Below, in pieces: positions 22,669-30,494 of a DNA stretch of 49,322 nucleotides. How positions within the stretch are numbered: the first letter of the stretch is position 1; every line of letters begins with the position of its first letter. The notes below the pieces were generated by a model. That model had not been told where the DNA came from. It saw nothing but the letters and a program-made list of their open reading frames with translations, and ran no database searches. This DNA is from an uncultured Clostridia bacterium (lineage in GTDB: Bacteria > Bacillota > Clostridia > Christensenellales > Borkfalkiaceae), in assembly GCA_904419075.1 (NCBI GenBank), contig CAJFQM010000018.1:1-49322 (forward strand). The letters are read 5' to 3'. The translations under genes and the position numbers were made by a program.

Positions 22669-22905
22669 TTGCCTACATCGTTGACGGAATTTATTGAAAT
22701 ACTCGGAGGAGGAACGGTAACGCTGGCGGGACATATAGGAGAAGGCCTTGTCGAAATGGCAAAATCGGCGTTTTTCAAAGTGGACGAAACGGGAGCAATC
22801 ACGGGTATCAATGAGTTTGCGGGCGTAATCGCGATAGGAGGCGGAATCGCGCTTGCAATCGGACTGACTACGAAAGTAGTATCGTACATTTTTAATATCG
22901 GCTAA
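22669..22905 (+). CDS. Candidate major coat protein (pVIII-like)
   Basis: The 78-residue protein starts at TTG 22669, ten bases after AAAGGAGGTG. It has a small-residue-rich front, a KVDETGAITGINEF linker and a C-terminal membrane span rich in Gly, Ala and Ile, with one Lys near the end. A strong terminator lies right behind it, the position where inoviruses end their abundant coat mRNA. The lysine-poor C-terminus is unusual for DNA packing, and the basic peptide before it may fill that role. Confidence 0.55.
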   Translation: MPTSLTEFIEILGGGTVTLAGHIGEGLVEMAKSAFFKVDETGAITGINEFAGVIAIGGGIALAIGLTTKVVSYIFNIG

Positions 22906-22918
22906 AAAAAACCGATAG

Positions 22919-22960
22919 AAGCCTGTCGGCATACCGCTATTATGCTGACAGGCTTTTTTT
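22919..22960 (+). terminator. Phage coat-operon terminator
   Basis: AAGCCTGTCGGCAT pairs with ATGCTGACAGGCTT (one G-U pair), followed by seven T residues. It separates highly expressed coat genes from assembly genes, as in other filamentous phages. Confidence 0.85.
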
Positions 22961-22991
22961 ATCCGTCAACGTTGAAAGGTAATAAAGAATT

Positions 22992-23822
22992 ATGGTTTGG
23001 TTATATGTCTTAATCGGCGTATTAACGTTTATTTTTTGTATTTGGAGCATATTCCATATGCCGCGGTTAGGTTGTTTCAACCTTGTAACAGGTGGCGTAA
23101 AGTGCGGAAAAAGTATGTTTTCAATATGGCTTGTCCGAAAGAAATATAAGCGAGCAATGCTTCGTTGGTTTTGGAATTGTTTCAAAGCAAAAATAAGGGG
23201 AAAAGAGTTGCCCGAACGTCCGCTTGTGTATAGTAACATTCCGCTTCGTATTCCTTATGTACCGTTTACGACGTTGAACGCATTGCGGAAATACCGTTTT
23301 CGATATGGTTCGGTATTGTTTATAGACGAGGCTTCGTTGTTCAGCGATAGTCAGCTTATAAAGGACGAGGGAAGAAATTTGCAATTAATGCTTTTTAATA
23401 AGCTGATAGGCCATGAATTGCATGGAGGAAGCGGTACAATCATTTACAATACACAGTGCATACAGGATTTACATTATAGTATACGTCGCTGTGTGTCGAA
23501 TTTCGTGTATTGTGAGAAGTGTATAAAAATAATCCCGTTTGTCGTGATATTGTTCTATCGTGATTTAGCATATTCGGAAGATATGGGAATGTCAATGAGC
23601 CTTAATCCGTCGAATGCTTCCGCGCAGTCGGAACTACGCATGAAGATATTAAGCAAGAAAAATTGGAAGAAGTACGACAGCGCATGTTATTCGACGTTTA
23701 CGGACGATTTGCCCGTGAATGATAATCTTGTAAAATTGGATAAACATGATAGCTTGAAAGCGGAAAAAATCATATCATTCCGCCGAGAAATAGAAAATGG
23801 AGGAAGAAAAAGGAAATCGTGA
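22992..23822 (+). CDS. Zot/pI-family phage assembly ATPase
   Basis: The 276-residue P-loop protein has Walker A TGGVKCGKS (33-41) and Walker B VLFIDEA (108-114), the FtsK/HerA-like hallmarks of inovirus pI (Zot). It drives extrusion of phage DNA through the membrane. A hydrophobic segment lies at residues 2-20, before the ATPase, whereas pI of coliphages has its span after the ATPase; another hydrophobic stretch (IIPFVVILFY) is near 177-186. AAAGGT precedes ATG 22992. The stop overlaps the next start. Confidence 0.9.
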   Translation: MVWLYVLIGVLTFIFCIWSIFHMPRLGCFNLVTGGVKCGKSMFSIWLVRKKYKRAMLRWFWNCFKAKIRGKELPERPLVYSNIPLRIPYVPFTTLNALRKYRFRYGSVLFIDEASLFSDSQLIKDEGRNLQLMLFNKLIGHELHGGSGTIIYNTQCIQDLHYSIRRCVSNFVYCEKCIKIIPFVVILFYRDLAYSEDMGMSMSLNPSNASAQSELRMKILSKKNWKKYDSACYSTFTDDLPVNDNLVKLDKHDSLKAEKIISFRREIENGGRKRKS

Positions 23823-24148
23823 AAATACGTAAATATGTATGGTTGTTTTTGTATTTAGTGCCGTGTATAGTCGCGGTATCGTATATAGTAGGCATGCGTC
23901 GAATGGATTTAGGGGCATTTCTTGCATGGTATAACGAGAATTTTATAATAGAGCTGCCCGAAATATTATCCCCGTTGTTTAACGGGATTATGGGTGTATT
24001 TGGAGTAAAGAGCGGAGATTTTTATACATTCGCTTCTACGCTTTGTACGTATTATTTGCTCGTAATGTTTATTCAAGTTTGTTTGGAATTTATTTTGCTT
24101 GTACCGACATTGATAAAAAAATGGCTGGATAGGAGGTTAGAACGTTGA
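23819..24148 (+). CDS. Phage membrane protein
   Basis: The 109-residue protein has hydrophobic segments at about 5-24, 50-62 and 76-98. GTG 23819 overlaps the Zot stop. Function is unknown. Its position between the ATPase and the adsorption gene suggests a pVI-, pVII- or inner-membrane assembly role. Its stop overlaps the TTG start of the adsorption protein. Confidence 0.7.
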   Translation: MKIRKYVWLFLYLVPCIVAVSYIVGMRRMDLGAFLAWYNENFIIELPEILSPLFNGIMGVFGVKSGDFYTFASTLCTYYLLVMFIQVCLEFILLVPTLIKKWLDRRLER

Positions 24149-25671
24149 GAAAAGTAAAAGAATTTATGCAAAAATATTGGCTCGGGTGTATGTGCGTATT
24201 AACGGTATTCATATTTGCTGTCGTATTGGTAGTATCTTCGTTTTACGGTGAAAAAAAGAGTATTTCGGCCAGTGCGGAAGAAGTAACCTATCCCGGAAGT
24301 CAAATCTTTCCGACTGAAAATTTATGGAATAGCGCGGTCTTTGCCGATGTTCATTTTTCTGATAGGACCTTAGAATATAATGGTACATTATACGGAGAAT
24401 CCGTTATCGCGGTAGGCGGAGGCCTGGCGTACAATACGGGAATTAAGTTGAAAGAAGTTTGTCCGCGTTTGGTGCCCGGTACATATACATTTTCCGCGAC
24501 GTTTGAAGCGAGTTCGCCTTATATTTCTTCGGGAAATATATATCTTTTGGAAACGAATACATATATGTTGCATGGCAGTGGAATATCTGCGGGAAAACAT
24601 TTTATTTCAACAACTATTGAAATAACAGCGGAAGACCTTGAAGCAAGTGTTGAGTTTTTCGGTTCAGGGCCTCCGAACGGTCCCGCGCAATGGGATAATA
24701 TAGTGTGTAATGTAGGAAGTACGGCATATCCTTATTGTCCGCCAGTTGACGCGATATATGACGATGCATACAATAAAGGCCATGAAGACGGTTACAATGA
24801 GGGCGAAAGCGCAGGCCATGAGGCAGGTTATCAGGAAGGCCATGAAGACGGTTACAATGAGGGCGAAAGCGCAGGCCATGAGGCAGGTTATCAAGAAGGC
24901 TATGAGGAGGCTGTTGATAAATTATCGAATGTATTGATAACGGAAGGAAACGGCGAATATGCAACGGCAAGAAATAAGGTTGTCGGTTATGTCGGCGGTA
25001 CAGATTATTTGCAATTTGATACGGCAAGCGGAAGTGCGGATTTAACAGGATTACCGAGTGACCCGTATGTTTCTTTGCGTTTGCAGGTTTCTATTGATGC
25101 ATCTTCGCAATATGTAATTTCATATGACTCTTTGGCGGGATATTGTTCGTTAGGCTTTTTTATAGACGACGTTATGTTTAATCTTTTTACGCTTCCCGAA
25201 ACAACTAAACCCGTTACAATAAATTTTACTTTGCCGTATGGTTTGAATGGCGGTACGTATGTGGTAGATGAATTGTTTTTGTTAGGATATAAAGAGCCTT
25301 TGGACTTTGATTTTGACGAAAATCATTATAAGACAGGCGGCCCTTGCGTTCTTAAAGGTATGAAATTGTATTGTAGGTTTGACGGTGAAGGAGCTTATAA
25401 CGCAGGATATGAGGTCGGATATAATGAAGGTAGCGAGGTTTCCGAACAGGAGAAACAAGAAAAGTATGAGGAAGGAAAACAAGCTGGGTATAATCAAGGT
25501 ATTTCGGAAAAGACAAATGCTTTCAGTTATATCAACGCAATAATAACTGCACCAGTCGACGCTGTTTTGTCTATGTTCGACGTGGATTTTATGGGCTGGA
25601 ATTTGAAAGGCTTGCTCGGTCTTTTGGTCTGCGGCGCAATAATCGCCATAGTGATAAAGGTGCTTTTGTAA
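24145..25671 (+). CDS. pIII-like adsorption protein
   Basis: The 508-residue protein has an N-terminal membrane anchor or signal segment (about 14-32), two beta-rich domains (about 40-195 and 270-410), Gly/Glu/Tyr-rich repeats (about 203-255 and 415-450) and a C-terminal anchor (about 485-508). This is the layout of pIII tip proteins: receptor-binding domains, flexible glycine linker, membrane anchor. TTG 24145 is fixed by AGGAGG 8 bp upstream and by the TTGA overlap. Two exact-length 20-residue repeats come from a 60-bp tandem duplication. The host receptor is unknown. Confidence 0.78.
   Translation: MRKVKEFMQKYWLGCMCVLTVFIFAVVLVVSSFYGEKKSISASAEEVTYPGSQIFPTENLWNSAVFADVHFSDRTLEYNGTLYGESVIAVGGGLAYNTGIKLKEVCPRLVPGTYTFSATFEASSPYISSGNIYLLETNTYMLHGSGISAGKHFISTTIEITAEDLEASVEFFGSGPPNGPAQWDNIVCNVGSTAYPYCPPVDAIYDDAYNKGHEDGYNEGESAGHEAGYQEGHEDGYNEGESAGHEAGYQEGYEEAVDKLSNVLITEGNGEYATARNKVVGYVGGTDYLQFDTASGSADLTGLPSDPYVSLRLQVSIDASSQYVISYDSLAGYCSLGFFIDDVMFNLFTLPETTKPVTINFTLPYGLNGGTYVVDELFLLGYKEPLDFDFDENHYKTGGPCVLKGMKLYCRFDGEGAYNAGYEVGYNEGSEVSEQEKQEKYEEGKQAGYNQGISEKTNAFSYINAIITAPVDAVLSMFDVDFMGWNLKGLLGLLVCGAIIAIVIKVLL
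24781..24900 (+). repeat. 60-bp tandem duplication in the adsorption gene
   Basis: Two adjacent 60-bp units differ at one base. Each encodes HEDGYNEGESAGHEAGYQEG, a glycine-rich linker type, so copy number can change without shifting the frame. Confidence 0.95.
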
Positions 25672-25672
25672 T

Positions 25673-26050
25673 ATGCGTGGATTATTTATAACGTTCGGAT
25701 TCGGAGCGGTATTTTTCTTAATAATAGCGCGAGTATATCTTGGAGAAGCAGGAGACAATCTTGGCTTTGCTGACATTATGTATTTGTTTTCGGATTTGCC
25801 GTTTGATATAGGGGAAGAATGGATAAAAATTTCGGAAGTATTATCAGGCTTTCGAACGGCAGGAGAGGCTATATTAGATTTTAGCGCAAATCCGATAGAA
25901 GCTATAAAGGCAATCTTTAATTTACTCGTTATGCCTGTACGTCTTTTACAAACGTTGGTGCGCGTAGTTGTTGCGGTCGTGGTAGATTTTACAACAATAG
26001 TGAGACGTTTTTTTGCGTTCTTCTTCGGTCTGAGTTCGGTAACACCGTAA
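25673..26050 (+). CDS. pVI-like phage membrane protein
   Basis: The 125-residue protein has three hydrophobic stretches (about 3-22, 80-92 and 95-120) with polar helices between. It follows the adsorption gene after one base, as gene VI follows gene III in Ff-type phages, and has matching size. The last segment is basic and Val/Phe-rich. The call rests on size, topology and order, not on sequence similarity. Confidence 0.6.
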   Translation: MRGLFITFGFGAVFFLIIARVYLGEAGDNLGFADIMYLFSDLPFDIGEEWIKISEVLSGFRTAGEAILDFSANPIEAIKAIFNLLVMPVRLLQTLVRVVVAVVVDFTTIVRRFFAFFFGLSSVTP

Positions 26051-26645
26051 AAGTAGTTGCGAGCCTTTTACCCCCGAAACGTCCGCGAACCCCCTTTCGG
26101 GGGTTCGGGGGAAGGCGCGCGGAAGCGCGCGTTCCCATACTTGATTAACGGACATTTTAGAACCACACCGCTATATTGTTCCGAAAGCTCGTTAAAAGTA
26201 GCTTTTGCGCCCGTTGTGTCGCGCTTTGAATGATTGGACAGACAACCGACTGAACCGAAACAGCCCGCTTCCGATAGCCTTAGCAGGAAGCAAAAGCGCA
26301 CCCAAACGAAACAAACAGAACACCACACATTAAACAGCAAAAAAGAGTGCGAAGCACTCCTAAAAACCCCCCCCCCTGCAAAAATTTATTTAATTTTTGC
26401 CATATAAAAGATACCATAGGGAAAGAGGGATTGTTAAGGGAGAAAAGAGACGGAGCCAAGCTCGAAAGGAGCGAAAGCGAGATTTCAAGATTGATTTTCG
26501 ATTTGAAAAAAATTGAAAACAAGCAGAAATCAATCGGTTGAGAGAGTGAGACTGCCAGCGTAGGCGGCCTTGTCTTCCTTAACCCCCGCGAAAAATATAA
26601 TCTCCCCCTTTGAAAGGGGGAGAATGAAAAGAGAGGGTTTTTGAT
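26051..26645. other. Phage intergenic region, candidate replication origin and packaging signal
   Basis: No gene is supported here. It has five hairpins: CGAACCCCC/GGGGGTTCG (26086-26107), GCGCGC with a GGAA tetraloop (26115-26130), GAGTGC/GCACTC (26345-26359), GCAAAAATT/AATTTTTGC (26378-26400) and an 11-bp C/G-rich one just before the Rep gene (26601-26623). A run of ten C residues lies at 26367-26376. Inovirus origins and packaging signals are hairpins in the main intergenic region. The Rep nick site cannot be assigned. Confidence 0.65.
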
Positions 26646-27518
26646 ATGCGAATATCAAATAAATTGCAGTTAGGCTTTATCGCCTGCGGAAACACAACGC
26701 GCGTGACTTGTACTCACACGCCTTATAGACCGAAACAGGAAGTCCCGAAAATGAAAGTAAATGAATTTGATACGGACGGCGTTTTAATCCAAAATCCCGA
26801 AAATTTAGAGCGTTCCTTACGTCGCGCCCGTGTCGCGGTTGTGGATTATGCCCTTACAAATCGTTTTGACTATTTCGGTACGATTACTTTTAATGACGCT
26901 TGGCATGACGTTTCTAACGCTCTTGCGTGTCGTAATGCTGTTTTAGACGCTTTTAACCATTATCAACAACGGAATAATAAAAATTTCAAATATATTCTTG
27001 TGGGAGAATACGGAGAAAAAAACCACCGTTTACATTTTCATTTCCTTGTAAGCGGAATAAATAAAGACGAGCTTTTTATTAATCACCACCATAAATTAGA
27101 TTGGTCGTATACGTCGGAAAGGTTCGGCTTTACGCAAATAAAGCATATAGGTAAAACAAATATCGACCACGAACGAGTAGCGCGCTATTGTTCAAAGTAC
27201 ATAACGAAAGGAAATATCCGCATTTCAAATCACCGTTATTATTGCAGTAAGACATTGAAAAAACCTGAAATAACACGGGAATATAGTCCTATGTTGACGG
27301 TTTTAGTGTCGGATTGGTTAGAAGAAAATATGCAATTTCCGTATGCACATAATCGTATGTGTAAAGCGTATTCAATTCCAAAACGGATATATCAAGACCT
27401 TTTACAATATATAGAGGAATGTAAGAGGAAGATAGCAGAAAAGCCATGGAGCTTTGAAAAGATAGACTCTTGGACGGTCTGCCCCTTTGATACTTGGCAA
27501 CAGGTGACTATATGTTAA
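26646..27518 (+). CDS. HUH rolling-circle replication initiator (Rep)
   Basis: The 290-residue protein has motif FGTITF (77-82), the HUH metal site LHFHFLV with His130 and His132, and the catalytic Tyr181 in RVARYCSKYITK. This is the single-Tyr Rep layout of ssDNA phages and small plasmids. It nicks the double-strand origin and links to the 5' end during rolling-circle replication of the phage. ATG 26646 follows AGAGAGGG. The coding frame overlaps the integrase by 7 bp. Confidence 0.92.
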   Translation: MRISNKLQLGFIACGNTTRVTCTHTPYRPKQEVPKMKVNEFDTDGVLIQNPENLERSLRRARVAVVDYALTNRFDYFGTITFNDAWHDVSNALACRNAVLDAFNHYQQRNNKNFKYILVGEYGEKNHRLHFHFLVSGINKDELFINHHHKLDWSYTSERFGFTQIKHIGKTNIDHERVARYCSKYITKGNIRISNHRYYCSKTLKKPEITREYSPMLTVLVSDWLEENMQFPYAHNRMCKAYSIPKRIYQDLLQYIEECKRKIAEKPWSFEKIDSWTVCPFDTWQQVTIC

Positions 27519-28393
27519 GAAAAGAGTTTGAAAATATCACATGCGGAGAATGGCTTTCGCTGTGGTATGATACCTATAAAAAACCGCGCTTGAAATGGCG
27601 CAGTTTACGCAACATAGAGCAAATGATACGATTACATACGCCCGAATGGTTTAAGGCAATGGTAATGCGTGAAATAACGGCGTTTGATGTGGACAGGGCA
27701 TTATCGGAGCAACCGCCCAGTCGTACAGCCGTTTATACTCGTCAAGTGTGGCATGCGGCATTTTTGAAAGCCTGTGCGCTGGGTATCGTGGAAAGTAACG
27801 TGATAGATTTTACGGAGAGAATAGTGTATAAAAAGCAGAAAGGCAAGTCATTAACAATAGCGGAGCAAAACGCGTTTTTTGAGAGGTTGGAAAAGAGCCG
27901 TTATCGCTGGCTAATGCTGTTTTATCTATTAACGGGCGTTCGTCGTTGTGAAGCGTTGTCCATAGAATGGAGCGATATAAACGAGGAAGAAAATATCATA
28001 CATATCAAAGGGACAAAGACGGAAGGAAGTGACCGCCATATATTATTAACGTCTGATATAAAATTTGTCTTGAAACAACAGACGAAGCAGAACGAGCAGG
28101 AAAAGGATATGAGAGCGCGTGGAAGATACCACAAAGCCCCCGAAAGTATCGTGTTTCCGTTTGCGGCGCAACAAGTGAGCCGAGAATTTAAGAAATTATG
28201 CGACGGTCATCACCTGCATGAGCTTCGGCATACGTTTATAACAAGGTGTTGCGAAAGCGGCGTGAATCCGTCCGTGTGTCAACAACTTGTTGGGCATGCT
28301 ACGGGCGATATGATTATGAATGTTTATATGCACGTTATGGACGAATTTAAGAGAAAAGAAGCGGCAAAATTCACGTTGTTTCCGAAATTTTAA
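27512..28393 (+). CDS. Phage tyrosine integrase
   Basis: The 293-residue tyrosine recombinase has an N-terminal SAM-like DNA-binding part (residues 1-105), Arg144 in TGVRRCEAL, Lys167 or Lys169 in IHIKGTKT, His236 and Arg239 in HELRHTF, His262 in LVGHATG and Tyr272 in NVYMH. It integrates the phage genome into tRNA-Ser. It lies next to attR, as usual. ATG 27512 overlaps the Rep stop; an in-frame TTG start 18 bp upstream is less likely. Confidence 0.93.
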   Translation: MLRKEFENITCGEWLSLWYDTYKKPRLKWRSLRNIEQMIRLHTPEWFKAMVMREITAFDVDRALSEQPPSRTAVYTRQVWHAAFLKACALGIVESNVIDFTERIVYKKQKGKSLTIAEQNAFFERLEKSRYRWLMLFYLLTGVRRCEALSIEWSDINEEENIIHIKGTKTEGSDRHILLTSDIKFVLKQQTKQNEQEKDMRARGRYHKAPESIVFPFAAQQVSREFKKLCDGHHLHELRHTFITRCCESGVNPSVCQQLVGHATGDMIMNVYMHVMDEFKRKEAAKFTLFPKF

Positions 28394-28433
28394 AATCGTG
28401 GTGTAGGTAAAAACGACAAAAAAGAACACAAAA

Positions 28434-28469
28434 AAAGGGTACGGCAAAAATTGCTGTAACCCTTTATTT
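28434..28469. terminator. Bidirectional terminator at the prophage right end
   Basis: AAAGGGT-x-ACGGCAA pairs with TTGCTGT-ACCCTTT. On the minus strand seven T residues follow, three bases after the tRNA-Ser CCA; on the plus strand TTTATTTATA follows the integrase gene. It replaces the tRNA terminator displaced to the far side of attL. Confidence 0.75.
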
Positions 28470-28472
28470 ATA

Positions 28473-28531
28473 TGGCGCAGAGAAGAGGATTTGAACCTCC
28501 GGTAGGTTTCAGGCCTACACACGATTTCCAA
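28473..28531. repeat. attR of the inovirus prophage
   Basis: The 59-bp repeat is identical to attL and forms the 3' part of the intact tRNA-Ser gene, from the anticodon loop to CCA. Confidence 0.95.
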
Positions 28532-28563
28532 TCGTGCTCCTTAAACCACTCAGACATCTCTGC
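28473..28563 (-). tRNA. tRNA-Ser (anticodon GGA), rebuilt at attR
   Basis: The minus strand gives a 91-nt class II tRNA. The acceptor stem is GCAGAGA/TCTCTGC, the anticodon loop is TTGGAAA, the long variable arm is GTAGGCCTGAAACCTAC, the T arm is GGTTCAAATCC, and CCA is encoded. The 3' part up to the anticodon loop is phage-supplied attR sequence identical to attL. Confidence 0.96.
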
Positions 28564-28568
28564 ATTTT

Positions 28569-28597
28569 ATGAGGCTTCCCTTGCGGAAGCCTTTTTA
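28569..28597 (+). terminator. Terminator-like hairpin upstream of tRNA-Ser
   Basis: AGGCTTCC and GGAAGCCT form a stem followed by TTTTATATT on the plus strand. The gene it serves is unclear, because the tRNA and the DnaD gene both read leftward. Confidence 0.45.
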
Positions 28598-28675
28598 TAT
28601 TACATGATTTCACAAAAAAACGCAAGTGTTTTTAGCCTGTTTTTTCAATTTTTTTTGGAAAACTTATAAGAGTTT

Positions 28676-30439
28676 TCAGGCGCTTCCTCCGACGGCTCGG
28701 AATTCTTCTTCCGCGGTATCCTTTTTTTCATAGCAGTCGCAGACTTCGCCCGAAGGAAGAAATCCGGTATCCGAGCATTTTTTGCATTTATATTGCGGCA
28801 CGAGTTTGTTTTCGGGAATCCCTAGCGCTTTGAGCCGTTGCTTTCTTTCTTCCGTCAAAGCCGCTTTCTTTTCTTTTAAGGCGGGGAGCGTTTCGGGCTG
28901 AAACACTTCCGCTTTTGCGAGGGCAATTTCCATGCGGGAAAGCTCGGCGGAAATTTCCTTAAAGCGGGGATCGGAATTGGCTTTTGCCATATATTTATCG
29001 GCGACGGATTGAGCTTTTTCGCGGAGTCTCGCATAATATCTTTCGCGGTCGGCCTTTGCGTTGATCGCTTCGACGGCGGGATTGACGTACGGGGATTTTA
29101 TGCTGCTTGCGGGAGATTTTTCGGGGATGTCTTTGGGAGAAGAAATGCCGGAGTGTTTCCAGTCTGACAGAATTTTGTTCATATACGGAATGGGATTGCC
29201 GCTTCCTGCCGAACGCTTCGCCGCTTCCAGAATCATTTCGTCGGAGAAATTCCACGAATGCCAGGTTTCGATCAGCGAGAGATTTGCAACGCTCTTTTTG
29301 AGATTTCCGCAGAAACTTTGAATCCGCGTGAACAATTTGAGCTCCGCATTTTTTGCTTTGAGATATTCTTCCACACTCTCGGCCGAAACGATTCCCGAAG
29401 AAAAGAGCTGTCTCACCAGCTCGTTCATGCTGTTGAAGTCGTTGCGGTCGGTGCGCAGACAAAAGAGTGCGATATCGGAGAGGGAGGACTCTTCAAAACC
29501 GCAGTTGTACCATTTTTCGGTGTATTCGTCGATATAGGGGGCGGGATTGCTGACTTTCACGCCGAGTTTGCGTCCGATTCTGAACGTGAGCGAAGCGAGC
29601 ATATCCCGTTCCGCGAGGTAATTTTTGACGTCCTCCTGTGCCGTTTTTCCCTTTTCGGAAAGTTCCGTGAGCAGAATATCGAGACTGTCGGTATTGCCGC
29701 GTTTGAGGTGTTTGGCGGCTTCCAGAACGGCGCCTTTGGAGAATCCGAAAGTTTCCGTCCATTTTTCATAGAGGGCGTAATCCGCTTCCTCGGGTTTTTT
29801 GAAAACGGAGAGCGCGCCGAAAACCGCGATGAGATCTCCCTCATGCGCGTTGTAGTTGCTCAATTCGCGTTCCACCTGTTCATAGGTAGTCCAGCCGTTT
29901 CTGATAAACTTTTTCGCCTTGTTGAAGATGTAGGAAGGGGATACGCTTTCTCCCTGTTTGTTGATGCAATACTCGGCGATGAGCAGAAACGCCTGAGGCT
30001 GAATGTTGTTTTCGTCGAGGAAATGCATGTATTTGATGGAATCGTTGTAGGAGACGAATTTCCCCACCTGCTGCATTTTCCTCTGCAATTCCTTGTTGAA
30101 ATCCCCGTATTGCTCATAACGGATTTTTTTCGGGCGTCCGACGGCGGAACGCACGGGGAGATAATTGACGACGAAGGGCTCGTGCGAGAGGATTTCCACG
30201 AGGTCGTAATCCTCCCAGAACGCGAAGGCCTCCTCGATTTTTTCGCGCGTCGTTTTGAGCACCTCGGCCATGGAGAATACGTTAAAATCGGAGTCGGAAT
30301 TTTGGCAGAGGTATAAGCCGTAAAGGTAGACCTTTACGGCGAAATCGTCGGCGCCGGGCATATATTTTGTAATGAACTGATTTTCCACCGCGGTGTAGGC
30401 GTTCTCGTTAAATTCTCTCGAAAAGGAACAAAATGACAT
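28676..30439 (-). CDS. DnaD-domain protein fused to a DnaC-type N-terminal zinc ribbon
   Basis: The 587-residue protein has an N-terminal winged-helix part (about 20-105), a middle with DnaD/DnaB_2-type repeats (conspicuous around 145-215 and 320-430, ending in SDEMILEAAKRSAGSGNPIP and YMNKILSDWKHSGISSPKDI), and a C-terminal coiled-coil and zinc ribbon with KCKKCSDTGFLPSGEVCDCY. The C-terminal part is what normally begins the DnaC/DnaI-like helicase-loader ATPase, but no P-loop or AAA+ domain follows. DnaD proteins remodel DNA at origins and load DnaB. The gene is monocistronic and convergent with the prophage integrase, with the tRNA between. Confidence 0.85.
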   Translation of the reverse strand: MSFCSFSREFNENAYTAVENQFITKYMPGADDFAVKVYLYGLYLCQNSDSDFNVFSMAEVLKTTREKIEEAFAFWEDYDLVEILSHEPFVVNYLPVRSAVGRPKKIRYEQYGDFNKELQRKMQQVGKFVSYNDSIKYMHFLDENNIQPQAFLLIAEYCINKQGESVSPSYIFNKAKKFIRNGWTTYEQVERELSNYNAHEGDLIAVFGALSVFKKPEEADYALYEKWTETFGFSKGAVLEAAKHLKRGNTDSLDILLTELSEKGKTAQEDVKNYLAERDMLASLTFRIGRKLGVKVSNPAPYIDEYTEKWYNCGFEESSLSDIALFCLRTDRNDFNSMNELVRQLFSSGIVSAESVEEYLKAKNAELKLFTRIQSFCGNLKKSVANLSLIETWHSWNFSDEMILEAAKRSAGSGNPIPYMNKILSDWKHSGISSPKDIPEKSPASSIKSPYVNPAVEAINAKADRERYYARLREKAQSVADKYMAKANSDPRFKEISAELSRMEIALAKAEVFQPETLPALKEKKAALTEERKQRLKALGIPENKLVPQYKCKKCSDTGFLPSGEVCDCYEKKDTAEEEFRAVGGSA

Positions 30440-30494
30440 GATAGACGCTCCGATTTGTTTATCTGAAAAATTTCGTTCTTCCTTTTCAGTTTCC

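Larger units (their letters stand above)
21516..28531. mobile_element. Integrated filamentous phage (inovirus) genome
   Basis: A 6,957-bp unit between 59-bp repeats carries the inovirus set: a Zot/pI assembly ATPase, coat-sized membrane peptides, a pIII-like adsorption protein, a pVI-like protein, an HUH Rep and a tyrosine integrase. Unit length and gene order (early regulators, ssDNA-binding-like protein, coat with terminator, assembly ATPase and tip proteins, origin, Rep, Int) match inoviruses. Every major gene is intact, so it may be active. It appears more AT-rich than the flanking chromosome. Confidence 0.9.

Noticed and set aside
24781..24900. CRISPR-like repeats
   Set aside because: There are only two adjacent 60-bp units without spacers, inside a coding frame. 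No CRISPR array is present in the window.
26347..26541. 64-codon frame in the phage intergenic region
   Set aside because: It spans the C10 tract and hairpins, with no ribosome site; the region is better read as cis-acting.
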